A DNA stretch of 53,282 nt from Acidimicrobiaceae bacterium (GCA_003164095.1 PLRX01000116.1:1-53282); one strand, 5' to 3'. Shown: positions 26,440 through 35,869, counted from the stretch's first letter. A program made the numbers and translations. The notes: a model not told the origin generated them from the sequence alone.

Positions 26440-27870
26440 TCATGATTGGCCGTCACCACGGAGGGTGGGCACGAGAGGGCCGAGCGTGCGCACGCGCAGG
26501 CACCCGGTCCACACCCCGGCGCCGTAGGCGACGTCATCCGCCACCGACGCGGCGATCCAGCGGGGAAGGTCCAGGTCCGGGCGTTGCCTCACCCAGTCGA
26601 CCACCGGGGGCGCCAGTACGAGGAGCGCGGCCGCTCGCCGTCCGCGTCGCCCACCGGCGGCGAGGGCGAGCAGACCCGGCCACGCCACCATCGTCGACGC
26701 CCGGCCGAGGCCCATGACCGTCCATCCGGCGCCCGCGGCGGACCACCGCCACGCCCGACCGGCCGGGATCCCGAGCGGCCGGACCGTCCGGGCGAGCGGG
26801 ACGGCGGAGGCGGCGACGACCCCGGCAGCCAGGACGGGCCGGCCGGCCAGCAGGGCGAGCGCGGCGATGAGGGGCCGGGGGCGGAGCTCGACGGGAGCCA
26901 GACGGCCCGGGTGGCGCCTGGCCAGGGGGGCGGCCGACGTGCCGTAGGCGAAACGGCGGGCGAGCAGGTCCCGCCAGCGGTCCGGTTCCTGATGGGACAC
27001 GGTCACCGAGGGGACGTAGCGGACGCGCCAACCGGCGTCGACCAGTCGCCAGACCAGGTCGACGTCCTCGCCCATGCGCATTCCGGGAGCGAACCCGTCG
27101 ACCTGGTCGAGGGCGGACCGGCGCACGACCAGGGCGGCGGTGGGGACGTAGCGGACGGCCCGGTCCGGCCCGACATACCCCTCGTCGGGTCCGAGGTCCA
27201 GGGGGGAGTGCGCGTCACGGAACCGGTCGAGCGCACGGCTGCCGGACGAGGGGACCGGGAGCGGACGTACCCGGGGTGCGACCGCACCGTAGTCGGGGTC
27301 GGCGAACAGCCAGGTGAGGCCGTCGAGCCATCCGTCGGGCACGGTGCAGTCGCTGTCGACGAAGGCGACCAGCTCGGTGCGCACCAGTGGGCGCGCCGTG
27401 GATCGGGCATCGCCAGGGCCGCCGTTCACCTCGCGGCGGACCAGGTGGGCACCGTGCGCCCGGCAGACGTCGGCCACGGCGCCCGGGTCGGCCGAGGCGT
27501 CGTCCACCACGACGACCGGTTGATCATGGCCGAGGGAGGCGAGGCAGCGGGCGAGCGCTCCGGCCCGGTCCCGAACGGGCACCACCACGGTCACCGACGG
27601 GCGTGGGGGGGAGCGGGTGGCACCCGACGGGCTGTCAGCGCGGGGCGGCCGAGGGTGGGCCATGCCTGCCGCCACCAGCCGACCGGCCAGCTCACGTGTG
27701 GCACTGTCAGGTCCGCTCCCTGCCACGAGGTCGTCCAGCGCCGCGGCGCCGACGGCGGTCAGCGTGATGATCCGACCGGGTCGACCTCCGGCCAGCACGG
27801 TTCCCTCCCGGAACCGGAGGAGCGACCGGTCGAGTGCCAGACCGAACCCCTCGGGCAGCGGTGCGTTCAC
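26440..27870 (-). CDS. mftF: Mycofactocin glycosyltransferase MftF
   Basis: A 476-residue protein. MftF enzymes add glucose units to premycofactocin. The first 75 residues (LPEGFGLALDRSLLRFREGT onwards) look like a small winged-helix module, perhaps for binding the peptide. A GT2 domain follows: VTVVVPVRDRAGALARCLASL, VVVDDASADP, the DxD motif in AFVDSDCTVPDGWL, and GMRMGEDVDLVWRL. The C-terminal 170 residues hold hydrophobic helices, suggesting membrane association. GTG start at 27868-27870, 7 bp after the SDR stop. It is the last gene of the mycofactocin operon. Confidence 0.88.
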   Translation of the reverse strand: MNAPLPEGFGLALDRSLLRFREGTVLAGGRPGRIITLTAVGAAALDDLVAGSGPDSATRELAGRLVAAGMAHPRPPRADSPSGATRSPPRPSVTVVVPVRDRAGALARCLASLGHDQPVVVVDDASADPGAVADVCRAHGAHLVRREVNGGPGDARSTARPLVRTELVAFVDSDCTVPDGWLDGLTWLFADPDYGAVAPRVRPLPVPSSGSRALDRFRDAHSPLDLGPDEGYVGPDRAVRYVPTAALVVRRSALDQVDGFAPGMRMGEDVDLVWRLVDAGWRVRYVPSVTVSHQEPDRWRDLLARRFAYGTSAAPLARRHPGRLAPVELRPRPLIAALALLAGRPVLAAGVVAASAVPLARTVRPLGIPAGRAWRWSAAGAGWTVMGLGRASTMVAWPGLLALAAGGRRGRRAAALLVLAPPVVDWVRQRPDLDLPRWIAASVADDVAYGAGVWTGCLRVRTLGPLVPTLRGDGQS

Positions 27871-27877
27871 CCCGGGG

Positions 27878-28714
27878 TCACAGGGCCAGCCCACCGTCCA
27901 CCGGCAAAACAGCGCCCGTGACGGCGCCGCGATCGGCATCGGCGAGCCACACGAGCGCGTCGGCCACCTCGACAGGGGCGAGGAGCCGTCCGACGGGCTG
28001 CTGGTCGGCGAACGCGGCGGTACCTGCGAGGTCGTAGAGGCGGGCACTCTCGGCCAGCATCGCCGTGTCGGTCGACCCGGGGCAGACGGCGTTGGCCGTG
28101 ACGCCGGTTCCGGCGAGCTCGACCGCCAGGCCCCGCACGAGTCCGGCCACTCCGGCCTTGGCCGCACCGTAGGCAGCGAGCTTGGGGAGGCCGGTGATGG
28201 CGGCAGCAGAGGCCACGGCCAGGTAGCGCCCCTGGCGTGGCGCCGGACGACGGAGGAGGGCCGGAACCCCGACCCGGGCGGCGACGATCGGACCGAGCAG
28301 GTCGACGTCGAGCACGGCCGCAAGCTGATCGGCCGGCATCTCCCACAGGGGGACGCCCCCGGCGATGACTCCGGCCACGGCCACGATGGCGTCGAGGCCG
28401 CCGAAGCGGGCCTCGGCGTCGGCCACGGCGGCACCGAGGCCGGACTCGTCGGTGGTGTCGGCCACGTGGGCCACCACGCCGCCCGGCGCGTCGCCGCGCA
28501 GGCGCCCGGCGTGGTGGACGACCTCGTCGAGCTCGGCCCGGGTGCCGAGCGGGTAGGGGATCCGGCGGTCGTCGGCGCACCTGTCGACCGCCACCACCGA
28601 CCAGCCGGCACCGGCCAGGCCCAGCACGGTCGCGGCGCCGATGCCCCGCGCCGCCCCTGTCACCAGGGCGACCCGTCCGGTCCCCCGGGGTGCGTCGGTC
28701 GGCTGCGTCGTCAT
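27878..28714 (-). CDS. Mycofactocin-coupled short-chain dehydrogenase (second type)
   Basis: A 278-residue SDR with TGAARGIGAAT for dinucleotide binding and YGAAKAG as the Tyr-x3-Lys pair; the catalytic Ser lies in VASAAAITG. Between strand 2 and helix 3 it has an insertion (DRCADDRRIPYPLGTRAELDEV as one block, about 45 residues). In mycofactocin-coupled SDRs such an insertion closes over the bound NAD and prevents exchange. Such enzymes pass hydride from tightly held NADH to mycofactocin. It overlaps mftE by 4 bp. The alcohol substrate is unknown. Confidence 0.85.
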   Translation of the reverse strand: MTTQPTDAPRGTGRVALVTGAARGIGAATVLGLAGAGWSVVAVDRCADDRRIPYPLGTRAELDEVVHHAGRLRGDAPGGVVAHVADTTDESGLGAAVADAEARFGGLDAIVAVAGVIAGGVPLWEMPADQLAAVLDVDLLGPIVAARVGVPALLRRPAPRQGRYLAVASAAAITGLPKLAAYGAAKAGVAGLVRGLAVELAGTGVTANAVCPGSTDTAMLAESARLYDLAGTAAFADQQPVGRLLAPVEVADALVWLADADRGAVTGAVLPVDGGLAL

Positions 28715-29418
28715 GGTGTGACCTCCTGTGCGGCAGGTCGCCGACGCAGGTCGGCGACCACGGTGGCCAGGTCGGCAGCCGCCGCCCGGATCAGTCGGTG
28801 TCCCTCGTCGGCCGTGGCGCCGGTCGGATCGCCCAGTACCCCGCTGGCGCTCACGGACCGCACCCCGCCGGTACGCAGCAGGGGGAGCAGCTCGTCGGCG
28901 GGACGCAGGTCTCCCGCCACCATGCGGTCGGTCCGGACCGTGTCCGGGGCGATGGCGAGCATGAGGGAGGTCTCGGTGCGACCGGCGTGCAGGTCGCCCT
29001 CCCAACGCGGCCACCAGCCGGTGACCGGGTGACCCTCGTCGGCCAGGCGCGCCAGTGCCCGGGCGAGGGGGACGGCGTTGCCGCCGTGGGTGCAGGCCAG
29101 TACGACGTGGGCGAAGGTGACCGACGCGGAGCGGCCCAGTTCGACGAGGAGCGACTCGGTCGCTTCCCGGCCGAGGGAGAGTGTGCCGGCAAAGCCGTCG
29201 TGCTCGCCACTGGACCCGTAGGCCACCGGCGGGGCGACCACGACGGACGGGTCGAGTGCGGCCGCGGCCTCCGCCACTGCGACCGCGATGTCGGTGTCGG
29301 TCGTGACCGGCAGGTGGGGCCCGTGCTGCTCGGTCGCCCCCACGGGCACGACGAGGACGGCGCCCGCGTCGGCCAGGTCGGCGAGTGACGGCCAACAGCT
29401 CCCGTCCAGCCGGGTCAT
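28711..29418 (-). CDS. mftE: Mycofactocin precursor peptidase MftE (creatininase family)
   Basis: A 235-residue creatininase-family metalloprotease. MftE cuts the modified C-terminal Val-Tyr unit from MftA to release AHDP. The metal ligands are in the usual places: VGATEQHGPHLP with Glu and His, TDTDIA, and LACTHGGNA; a further Glu is in YGSSGEHDGF. Length fits the family. The ATG at 29416-29418 overlaps the ETF beta stop, and the end overlaps the SDR, so it is firmly part of the operon. Confidence 0.92.
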   Translation of the reverse strand: MTRLDGSCWPSLADLADAGAVLVVPVGATEQHGPHLPVTTDTDIAVAVAEAAAALDPSVVVAPPVAYGSSGEHDGFAGTLSLGREATESLLVELGRSASVTFAHVVLACTHGGNAVPLARALARLADEGHPVTGWWPRWEGDLHAGRTETSLMLAIAPDTVRTDRMVAGDLRPADELLPLLRTGGVRSVSASGVLGDPTGATADEGHRLIRAAAADLATVVADLRRRPAAQEVTP

Positions 29419-30410
29419 GCGGTCGGATCCCCGGTGGACGGTGCGACGCCCCCGCCGGGCACGGCGTCGAGGTAGCCGTGGCGCACGAGGAAGTCGAGGA
29501 GCACGTCGGCGGCCTCGGCGGCACTCTCCGGCTGGACGACCGTCGGTGGGTCGTGGGCCACGAGCGCGCCGGTCAGCGCCAGGAGGCGGAGCCGCGGGTC
29601 GTCCCCTTCCGGCGGCGGGAGCACACGGGTGCGGGGGGAGTAGGGCCGGGTGGGCCCGAGGTGGACGGATCCCGGGTCACCGGTCGGGCTACCTGCCGCC
29701 TCCACCTCGAGCGAGCGGTCCACCGGGGTCGGGACGCCGTCGACGGCCAGCGCACCGGCCAAGGACGCCCGACGCAGGCGCACCCCGGCGCCTTCCACGG
29801 AGCACACGGCGGGGAGGGGAACGCGCAGCTGCTCGCGCCAGCCGGCGTCGAGGCGCCGTTCCACCAGCAGTGCACCGGGACCGTTCGGCTGGAGGGCCAC
29901 GAGGCCCAGCGCCTGTGCGGCACCGAGCTCGTGGGCGAGGTAGGCCGGCAGCGCGCCGGTGCCGCGGTCCACCGAGCGGTCGCCGCAGAGCACGAGGTCG
30001 GGTGGGCCGAAGGGACGCACGGCGGCCAGGAGGGTGCGGGCCAGGGCGCGCTCGTCGTCCGCCAGCTCGGTGACGTAGCGGTGGGCGTCGGCCTCGTCCG
30101 CCGCCGGGACCCGGACGACCGCCACGCCGAGGGCCGCCACCTCGCGCAGGACCGGCTCGACCGACCTGGGTCCCACGCACACCCCCACCACCCGACCGCC
30201 CCAGGCGGCGGACACCCGGAGGGCGTGCTCGAGGGCCGCGGCATCGGCGGGAGGGAGCCCGACGCCCCACCGGTCCCGCGTGACGCTCCCGTCGAGGGGG
30301 TCGACGGCAGGGCGGAGGTCGCCGATGCGGAGGCACGCCACCACCAGCGGTCCGTCGCCGGCCTGCGGGGCGGGGACGTGGCTGCCCGGGAGCACGTCGG
30401 GGCCGGTCAT
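29415..30410 (-). CDS. Mycofactocin-associated electron transfer flavoprotein, beta subunit
   Basis: A 331-residue ETF-beta-like protein (ordinary ones are about 250). The fold is read from LVVACLRIGDLRPAVDPLDG at the start, the alternating ALEHALRVSAAWGGRVVGVCVG unit, LVLCGDRSVDRGTGALPAYLAHELG with the conserved D-x-G-T-G-x-x-P/A core, and VPLPAVCSVEG. The last 75 residues are an extra part: VLPPPEGDDPRLRLLALTGAL to the end, partly helical. ETF beta binds AMP and part of the FAD with ETF alpha, which is encoded three genes upstream rather than next to it. Confidence 0.85.
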   Translation of the reverse strand: MTGPDVLPGSHVPAPQAGDGPLVVACLRIGDLRPAVDPLDGSVTRDRWGVGLPPADAAALEHALRVSAAWGGRVVGVCVGPRSVEPVLREVAALGVAVVRVPAADEADAHRYVTELADDERALARTLLAAVRPFGPPDLVLCGDRSVDRGTGALPAYLAHELGAAQALGLVALQPNGPGALLVERRLDAGWREQLRVPLPAVCSVEGAGVRLRRASLAGALAVDGVPTPVDRSLEVEAAGSPTGDPGSVHLGPTRPYSPRTRVLPPPEGDDPRLRLLALTGALVAHDPPTVVQPESAAEAADVLLDFLVRHGYLDAVPGGGVAPSTGDPTA

Positions 30411-30721
30411 CCGTGGTGGAAGACGACGCCGTGGCCGCCGTCGGGATAGGTCCAGGTGAGGGCACCTTCGGAGTTGCAGACCATGTAGCAGGTACCGCAC
30501 TCGAAGCACTCCTCGTAGTTGAAGAGGATGCCGCCGTCGGCGGTGGGCGCGAAGAGGTTGGCCGGGCACGCGGTGACGCAGGCCTTCGTGGTGCACGACC
30601 GGCACACGTCGGCGTCCACCGCGATGTGGGCCCGGGCGCCGACCCGGAAGTCGACGGTGGCCATCCGCTCCTCGAAGGAGATGCCGTCCCAACGGCGCCT
30701 GGCGGGCGGGGGAGCGCTCAT
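30407..30721 (-). CDS. FixX-like ferredoxin
   Basis: A 104-residue ferredoxin. Cysteines lie in VCRSCTTKACVTACPANLF and EECFECGTCYMVC, the FixX arrangement with one 4Fe-4S site certain and a second motif possible. FixX proteins form a complex with FixC and relay electrons from ETF to quinone. Both ends overlap the neighbours by 4 bp (FixC-like before, ETF beta after), which supports a joint complex. Confidence 0.9.
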   Translation of the reverse strand: MSAPPPARRRWDGISFEERMATVDFRVGARAHIAVDADVCRSCTTKACVTACPANLFAPTADGGILFNYEECFECGTCYMVCNSEGALTWTYPDGGHGVVFHHG

Positions 30722-32028
30722 CCGAAGATCCTCAGGCCGCGCACGGTGTCCGTCGCCAGCTGGCGGAGGCTGACCCCGTACCGTGCCGCGGCCGCCCGGG
30801 TCAGCTTGAGTCCGCCCGCCTTGGGGGTCGGGTTGGTCACGGTGAACATCCCCTCCGCAAGGTCGCACAACAGGCCGGGATAGCGCTGCTGGACCCGGTC
30901 GGACAGCACGAGCGACGGCGCCTTGCGGAGCCGCTTGTGGTCGGCCAGCACGAATTGGGACTCGAGGTCGGTGCGGTAGGAGGCAAGCCCCCGGGCCGAG
31001 CAGTCGCCGGCGGCCAGCGCCCGGTCGGCGGCCCGACCCGCGGCGTAGCCGGAGCCGATGGCGAAGTTCACGCCTTCGAGCCACAGACCTGCGGCCAGGG
31101 TCATGGCCCCGGCATCGCCGGCGACGAGCATGCCGTCGGAGGCGAGTGCCGGCATGGTGTCGTACCCGCCCTCCGGGATGAGGTGCGCCGCGTACTCGCG
31201 CAGGCTGGACCCCCGCAGGAGCGGGGCGATGGTCGGGTGGGCCTTGAGGTCGGCCACGAGTTCCTCGGGTCGCACCCCCGACGCCGCCAGCTGGGGGAGG
31301 GACACCACGACCCCGATACTCACGGTGTCGGCGTTCGTGTAGAGGAAGCCGCCCCCCGGGATCTCGCGGGTGCAGCCCAGGATCTCCATGTCGACACCCT
31401 CGTGGTCCTGGACGCCGAACCGCTCGTTGATGGCGCCGTGCGGGAGGTCGAGTACCTCCTTGACCCCGAGGGTGTGATGGGACGCCTCCGCCCGCGGCAG
31501 GAGGCCGGCCTCCTTGGCCAGGAACGAATTGACGCCGTCGCAGGCGATGACCACCGGTGCGTGCAGCTCGGCCCCGTCGCGGTCGGTGCGGACGCCCACC
31601 ACGCGGCCGGCCCCGTCGCGCACGAGGCCGGTGGCCACCGTCGACGCCACCAGACGCGCCCCGGCCCCGGTGGCCTTGCCGGCCAGCCATGCGTCGAAGT
31701 GGCTCCGCAGCGTGGTCATGCCGTTGTAGGGAGCCGACCCCCAGGCATCGGTGCGGAAGTCCACCGACAGGGACTGGGTGCCGGTCATCATCATCGTGGA
31801 GCGCCGTACCACCCAGCGCTCGACGGGCACCTCCTCCCACCAGTTCGGCACGATGTCGTCGAGCACCCGGCCGTAGACGACACCGCCGTAGACGTTCTTG
31901 GCACCCGGGAAGGGCCCACGTTCCACCAGCACCACCGAGCGACCGGCCCGGGCCAGGGCGAGCGCGGCCGCGGCACCTGCGGGTCCCGCCCCGACCACCA
32001 CGGCGTCGAACGTCAGCACCTCAGGCAC
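30718..32028 (-). CDS. FixC-like electron-transfer-flavoprotein:quinone oxidoreductase
   Basis: A 436-residue FAD protein that should oxidise ETF and reduce menaquinone at the membrane surface. It begins with the dinucleotide fold FDAVVVGAGPAGAAAALALARAG and an acidic strand end ERG, continues with the quinone oxidoreductase segment NVYGGVVYGR, and has the second FAD motif DGMLVAGDAGAM followed by EGVNFAIGSG. It lacks its own cluster domain, which the FixX-like gene supplies. The GTG at 32026-32028 starts just before the fold and overlaps the end of ETF alpha by 8 bp. Confidence 0.9.
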   Translation of the reverse strand: MPEVLTFDAVVVGAGPAGAAAALALARAGRSVVLVERGPFPGAKNVYGGVVYGRVLDDIVPNWWEEVPVERWVVRRSTMMMTGTQSLSVDFRTDAWGSAPYNGMTTLRSHFDAWLAGKATGAGARLVASTVATGLVRDGAGRVVGVRTDRDGAELHAPVVIACDGVNSFLAKEAGLLPRAEASHHTLGVKEVLDLPHGAINERFGVQDHEGVDMEILGCTREIPGGGFLYTNADTVSIGVVVSLPQLAASGVRPEELVADLKAHPTIAPLLRGSSLREYAAHLIPEGGYDTMPALASDGMLVAGDAGAMTLAAGLWLEGVNFAIGSGYAAGRAADRALAAGDCSARGLASYRTDLESQFVLADHKRLRKAPSLVLSDRVQQRYPGLLCDLAEGMFTVTNPTPKAGGLKLTRAAAARYGVSLRQLATDTVRGLRIFG

Positions 32029-33052
32029 GGGCCACCTCCGGGCCGCCGGTGTCGTCGACGCCCAGCCGTCGGGCCAGCTCGACCAGCAGCGCATGGGCGT
32101 CGGTCACCAGCCCCAGGTCGGCCATGGCCGTCATGGGGCACGACGGATCGGTGTTGACACTCACCACGTGCCGGGGGGCACCGAGCCCGCCGGTGTGCTG
32201 TGCGGCGCCCGACACGCCGAGCGCCACGTAGAGGTCCGGATCGACGGTCACCCCGGTGGTGCCGATCTGGCGCTCGTAGCCCGTCCAGCCGGCGTCGGTG
32301 GCCACCCGGGTGGCCCCGGCCGATCCGCCGAGCGCGGCGGCGACTCCGACGAGCAGGTCGAACACCCCCGTCGCCCGGTGGTCGTCCAGCCCCGCGACCA
32401 GGCCGGCCCCTCCGGCGACCACCCGGCTGGCGTCCGCCAGGTCCATCGTCTGGAGGTCCGGCTCGAGCAGGGCGACCAGTTCGGGCTCGGCCGGGTCGTC
32501 GAGTGGTCCTCCGAGGTCGAGTGCCTCGTAGGAGGCGTCGGGCGAGCCAAGGGCGTCGGCCGATGCTCCGGTGTGGCCGGCGGGCCGGCCGCCGACGGCC
32601 AGGGTGACCACGGCCGGGCCCCGCACGTCCACGGGCACCAGCATGCGGTCGTCCACCCGGCTGACCTGGGCGCAGACACCCGGCGGGTCACCGTGCACGA
32701 CCCGGGCCGCGATGGCACGGGCCAGGAGGGGCCGACCGGTGGCCGCGGCCAGTCGGGGCGCGAGGTCCCGGCCGTCGGGCGAGGCCGGCAGGACGACCAG
32801 GGTGTCGCGGGCGACGACCACCGCAAGTGCGGCGGCCAGTGCGGCAGGACGGAAGCCGGTGTCGGCCCAGCGGGCGTGGGTCACCCCGGTCAGGGCCAGG
32901 GCCGCGTCCTCGGCGCCGCTGCCGACCACGACCACCCGGCCCCCGGCCTCGGCGACCGCTTCGACGGCGCCGACGGGCAGCCTGCCGTCGCGGGCCACGA
33001 CCACGGCCACGGCCATCGGATCGGTCGCGTCGGGGACCCGTGCGGAGCTCAC
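32021..33052 (-). CDS. Mycofactocin-associated electron transfer flavoprotein, alpha subunit
   Basis: A 343-residue ETF-alpha-like protein. The C-terminal FAD-binding domain is clear: GAGLVAGLDDHRATGVFDLL, then YERQIGTTGVTVDPDLYVAL, then GVSGAAQHTGGL and NTDPSCPM. The N-terminal domain is more diverged. The GTG at 33050-33052 overlaps the stop of FadH/OYE protein 2; the ATG 13 codons on is an alternative start. With ETF beta it forms the single-FAD shuttle between the flavoprotein dehydrogenases upstream and FixCX downstream. Confidence 0.9.
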   Translation of the reverse strand: MSSARVPDATDPMAVAVVVARDGRLPVGAVEAVAEAGGRVVVVGSGAEDAALALTGVTHARWADTGFRPAALAAALAVVVARDTLVVLPASPDGRDLAPRLAAATGRPLLARAIAARVVHGDPPGVCAQVSRVDDRMLVPVDVRGPAVVTLAVGGRPAGHTGASADALGSPDASYEALDLGGPLDDPAEPELVALLEPDLQTMDLADASRVVAGGAGLVAGLDDHRATGVFDLLVGVAAALGGSAGATRVATDAGWTGYERQIGTTGVTVDPDLYVALGVSGAAQHTGGLGAPRHVVSVNTDPSCPMTAMADLGLVTDAHALLVELARRLGVDDTGGPEVARA

Positions 33053-35016
33053 AGCGCCACCGCCACACGGTTGCCCTCGATGACTGCGGCGTGGGCCCGC
33101 CGGGGGGCCAGGCAGTCGCCGATGCGGTGGACCTCGAACGGGGCGCCGTCGAGGGCCCGCCAGAGGTCGTCCTCCGGCTGCTGGTGCACGGCGCACACCA
33201 CCCAGTCGCACCGGCGCACCTGGTCGGTGCCTGTCGGGTGGTGCTGCAGCTGCAGGGCCACGGGCGGTCCGGCGTCCCCGGGTCGGGACACCCCCATGGG
33301 GACGAGGTCGACACCCTGGGCGATGCCGAGGGCGTGCGCCTTCACGTTCCATGTCTCCAGGTCGAGGGTGATGCCCAGATCCTGCCCGACGACCATCCCG
33401 TTGGTCACGATCTCCACCCGGCAGCCCCGGTCCGCCAGCAGCTCGGCCGTCGAGGTGGCCTGGTGGAAGCCGAGCTCGTCGACGACCACGACACGGCCCT
33501 CGGGGTGGACCCGACCCTCCAGCACGTCGCGCACGTCGACCACCCGTTCGTCGTCGCCCGCCCACCACGGGCGCGCCGGACGGGCACCCGTGGCCAGGAT
33601 CACGGCATCGGGTGCCTCGGCCCGGACGGTGTCGGCGGTGGCGTCGACGCCGATGCGGATGTCGACCCCCTCGCGCCGGGCGGCCACGATCAGGTTGCGG
33701 GCGATGTCGAAGAACTCGGCCCGGCTGGGCACGGTGGCAGCTACGTGGGCCTGGCCACCGAGCCGTTCGTGCCGCTCGAAGAGGACCACCCGGTGACCCC
33801 GCTCGGCTGCGGTCACCGCGGCCTGGAGCCCCCCGGGGCCACCGCCCACCACGACCACCTTCCGCCGCCGTCGGGGGTGGGCGACGATGGCGGACTCGCG
33901 TCCGGTGCGCGGGTTCTCGATGCAGCCCAGCCAGCGGTTGAGCCCCATGCGGCCGACGCACTCCTGGTTGCACGACAGGCAGGTGCGGATGTCGGTGGCG
34001 TGGCCGGAGCGGGCCTTGCCGGCGAAGTCGGCATCGGCGATCTGCCCCCGGACGACGCCCACCAGATCGCACACGCCGTCGGCCAGGGCGCGATCGGCCT
34101 GCAGCGGGTCCTTGAACCGGCCGACACCCACCACCGGCAGGTCGACCGCGGCCCGGATGGCGCTCGGGATGAACAGGGCGTAGCCGGGCGGGACCTGCAT
34201 GCTGGCCTCGATCATGTAGAGGGTGGCCGTCGCCACGCCGATCGACGTGTTGATGTAGTCGACCTGGCCGGTGGCCTCCACCATGCGGGCCACGGCCACC
34301 GCGTCGTCGATGCCCGTGCCTCCCTCGATCAGCTCGTCGCCGCAGATGCGCACGCCCAGGGCCCGGTCGGTTCCGATGGTGGAACGGACGGCGTCGACGA
34401 TCTCGAGGAGCAGGCGGGCCCGGTTGGCCAGCGACCCGCCGTAGCCGTCGGTGCGGCGGTTCGTCGCCGGGGACAGGAACCCCCGCACGATGGACGAGTG
34501 GGAGCACTGGAGTTCGATGCCGTCGAACCCGCCAGCGGTGCAGTGGGCGGCAACGGTGGCGTAGCCGTCGACGATCTCGGCGATCTCGTGGACCTCCACC
34601 GCCTTGGGGACCTCGCGGAAGAGCGGGTCGGGCACCGGGCTCGGCGCCCACACCGGCAGGCGCGAGTACATCGACGAGGCCTGGCCGCCGTTGTGGTTGA
34701 TCTGGGCCAGGATCGGGGTGCCGTGGGCGTGGACGGCATCGGTGATCCGGCGGTAGCCGTCGACCACTTCGGGGTGGAACCCGTGGATGAGCTTCTCGTA
34801 GGGCCAGTCCGTGGGGTGGGTGGAGTGCTCCTCGGTGATGATGAGGCCCGCGCCGCCGGCCGCCCGCGCCGCGTAGTAGGCGGCGTGCTGCTCGGTCGGC
34901 AGCCCGTCCGTGGCGTAGTTGGTGAGGTGCGCCGAGAAGACGATGCGATTTGCCACCGTCACCGGGCCGAGGCGCAGCGGGGTGAACAGGTGCCGGTAGC
35001 GGCCGCCGGAGCTCAT
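33049..35016 (-). CDS. FadH/TMADH-like flavoprotein 2 of the mycofactocin system
   Basis: A 655-residue protein in three parts: an OYE-type FMN barrel (1-350), a 4Fe-4S loop with CLSCNQECVGR and later LGCIENP, and an FAD domain beginning VVVVGGGPGGLQAAVTAAERG. The barrel motif that normally reads H-G-A-H-G-Y in FadH is Q-C-S-H-S-S here, so the first His and the Tyr are gone. The second Rossmann fold lacks its GxGxxG (VVVVDELGFHQATSTAELLA), as in trimethylamine dehydrogenase, which binds ADP there and gives electrons to ETF. It matches the known 'mycofactocin system FadH/OYE oxidoreductase 2' type. ATG at 35014-35016. Confidence 0.88.
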   Translation of the reverse strand: MSSGGRYRHLFTPLRLGPVTVANRIVFSAHLTNYATDGLPTEQHAAYYAARAAGGAGLIITEEHSTHPTDWPYEKLIHGFHPEVVDGYRRITDAVHAHGTPILAQINHNGGQASSMYSRLPVWAPSPVPDPLFREVPKAVEVHEIAEIVDGYATVAAHCTAGGFDGIELQCSHSSIVRGFLSPATNRRTDGYGGSLANRARLLLEIVDAVRSTIGTDRALGVRICGDELIEGGTGIDDAVAVARMVEATGQVDYINTSIGVATATLYMIEASMQVPPGYALFIPSAIRAAVDLPVVGVGRFKDPLQADRALADGVCDLVGVVRGQIADADFAGKARSGHATDIRTCLSCNQECVGRMGLNRWLGCIENPRTGRESAIVAHPRRRRKVVVVGGGPGGLQAAVTAAERGHRVVLFERHERLGGQAHVAATVPSRAEFFDIARNLIVAARREGVDIRIGVDATADTVRAEAPDAVILATGARPARPWWAGDDERVVDVRDVLEGRVHPEGRVVVVDELGFHQATSTAELLADRGCRVEIVTNGMVVGQDLGITLDLETWNVKAHALGIAQGVDLVPMGVSRPGDAGPPVALQLQHHPTGTDQVRRCDWVVCAVHQQPEDDLWRALDGAPFEVHRIGDCLAPRRAHAAVIEGNRVAVAL

Positions 35017-35041
35017 GGCGCGCCCACCGGGCGTCCGGGGC

Positions 35042-35869
35042 TCATCGGGCCGACGCCCCGGCGTCGACGGTCATGGTGAGGCCGGTCACGTAGCGGGACT
35101 CGTCCGATGCCAGGAACAGCACGGCGTTCGAGATGTCGTCGGATCGGACGAGGTCGACGGGAAGCGAGTTGCGGAACAGGGCGCCCACGTCGGGATCGCC
35201 CTCGATGCGCTCGGTCAGGCCCACCATCCCGTTGAGCATCGGCGTGTCGACGCCGGTCGGGTGGAGGGAGTTGACCCGGATGTGCTTGGAGGCCAGCTCG
35301 TTGGCCAGGCTGCGCATGATCCCGACCACGCCGTGCTTGGAGGCCACGTAGGCCGTGAGGAACGGTTGCCCTTTCAGGCCCGCGGTCGAGCTGATGAGGA
35401 TCATCGACCCGGCCCCGGCGTCCAGGAGGTGGGGGATGGATGCCGTGCACGTGTTCCAGACGCCGGTCAGGTTGATGCCGACGACGGTGTCCCACAGCGC
35501 CGGGGTCACCTCGTCCCACCGCCGGATGGCGCACACCCCGGCATTGGCGACCACCACGTCGAGGCGTCCGAGCTCGTCGACGCCGCCGGCCACCGCGGAA
35601 GCCATGCCTGCTGCGTCCCGCACGTCGACGTCGGCCGTGACCACCCGTCCACCGGCCTCCTCCACCAGGCGCGCCGTCGTGGCGAGGTCGTCGGCGGAGG
35701 CGGTCACGTAGTCCACCTCCTCGACGGGAGCACACACGTCGAGGGCGATGACGTCCGCCCCCTCGGCGGCGAACCGGACCGCGTGGCTGCGACCCTGGCC
35801 ACGGGCCGCGCCGGTCACCAGGGCCACCTTCCCGGCCAGCCGGCCGGTCGTGCGGTCGTTCGTCGTCAT
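35042..35869 (-). CDS. Mycofactocin-coupled short-chain dehydrogenase (TIGR03971 type)
   Basis: A 275-residue SDR with TGAARGQGRSH for NAD binding, NAG, the catalytic Ser of ISSTAGL and the YVASKHG pair. The GARGQGRSHA variant and the insertion DVCAPVEEVDYVTASADDL after strand 2 are the signature of SDRs that hold NAD permanently and use mycofactocin as the external acceptor. ATG at 35867-35869, overlapping the stop of FadH/OYE protein 1. A gap of 25 bp to the next gene is one of the few unlinked junctions in the operon. Confidence 0.92.
   Translation of the reverse strand: MTTNDRTTGRLAGKVALVTGAARGQGRSHAVRFAAEGADVIALDVCAPVEEVDYVTASADDLATTARLVEEAGGRVVTADVDVRDAAGMASAVAGGVDELGRLDVVVANAGVCAIRRWDEVTPALWDTVVGINLTGVWNTCTASIPHLLDAGAGSMILISSTAGLKGQPFLTAYVASKHGVVGIMRSLANELASKHIRVNSLHPTGVDTPMLNGMVGLTERIEGDPDVGALFRNSLPVDLVRSDDISNAVLFLASDESRYVTGLTMTVDAGASAR

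Noticed and set aside
26182-26445. 87-codon open frame on the plus strand
   Set aside because: It lacks the GC-rich third positions of real genes here, shows no ribosome site or domain, and runs into the mftF end on the other strand.
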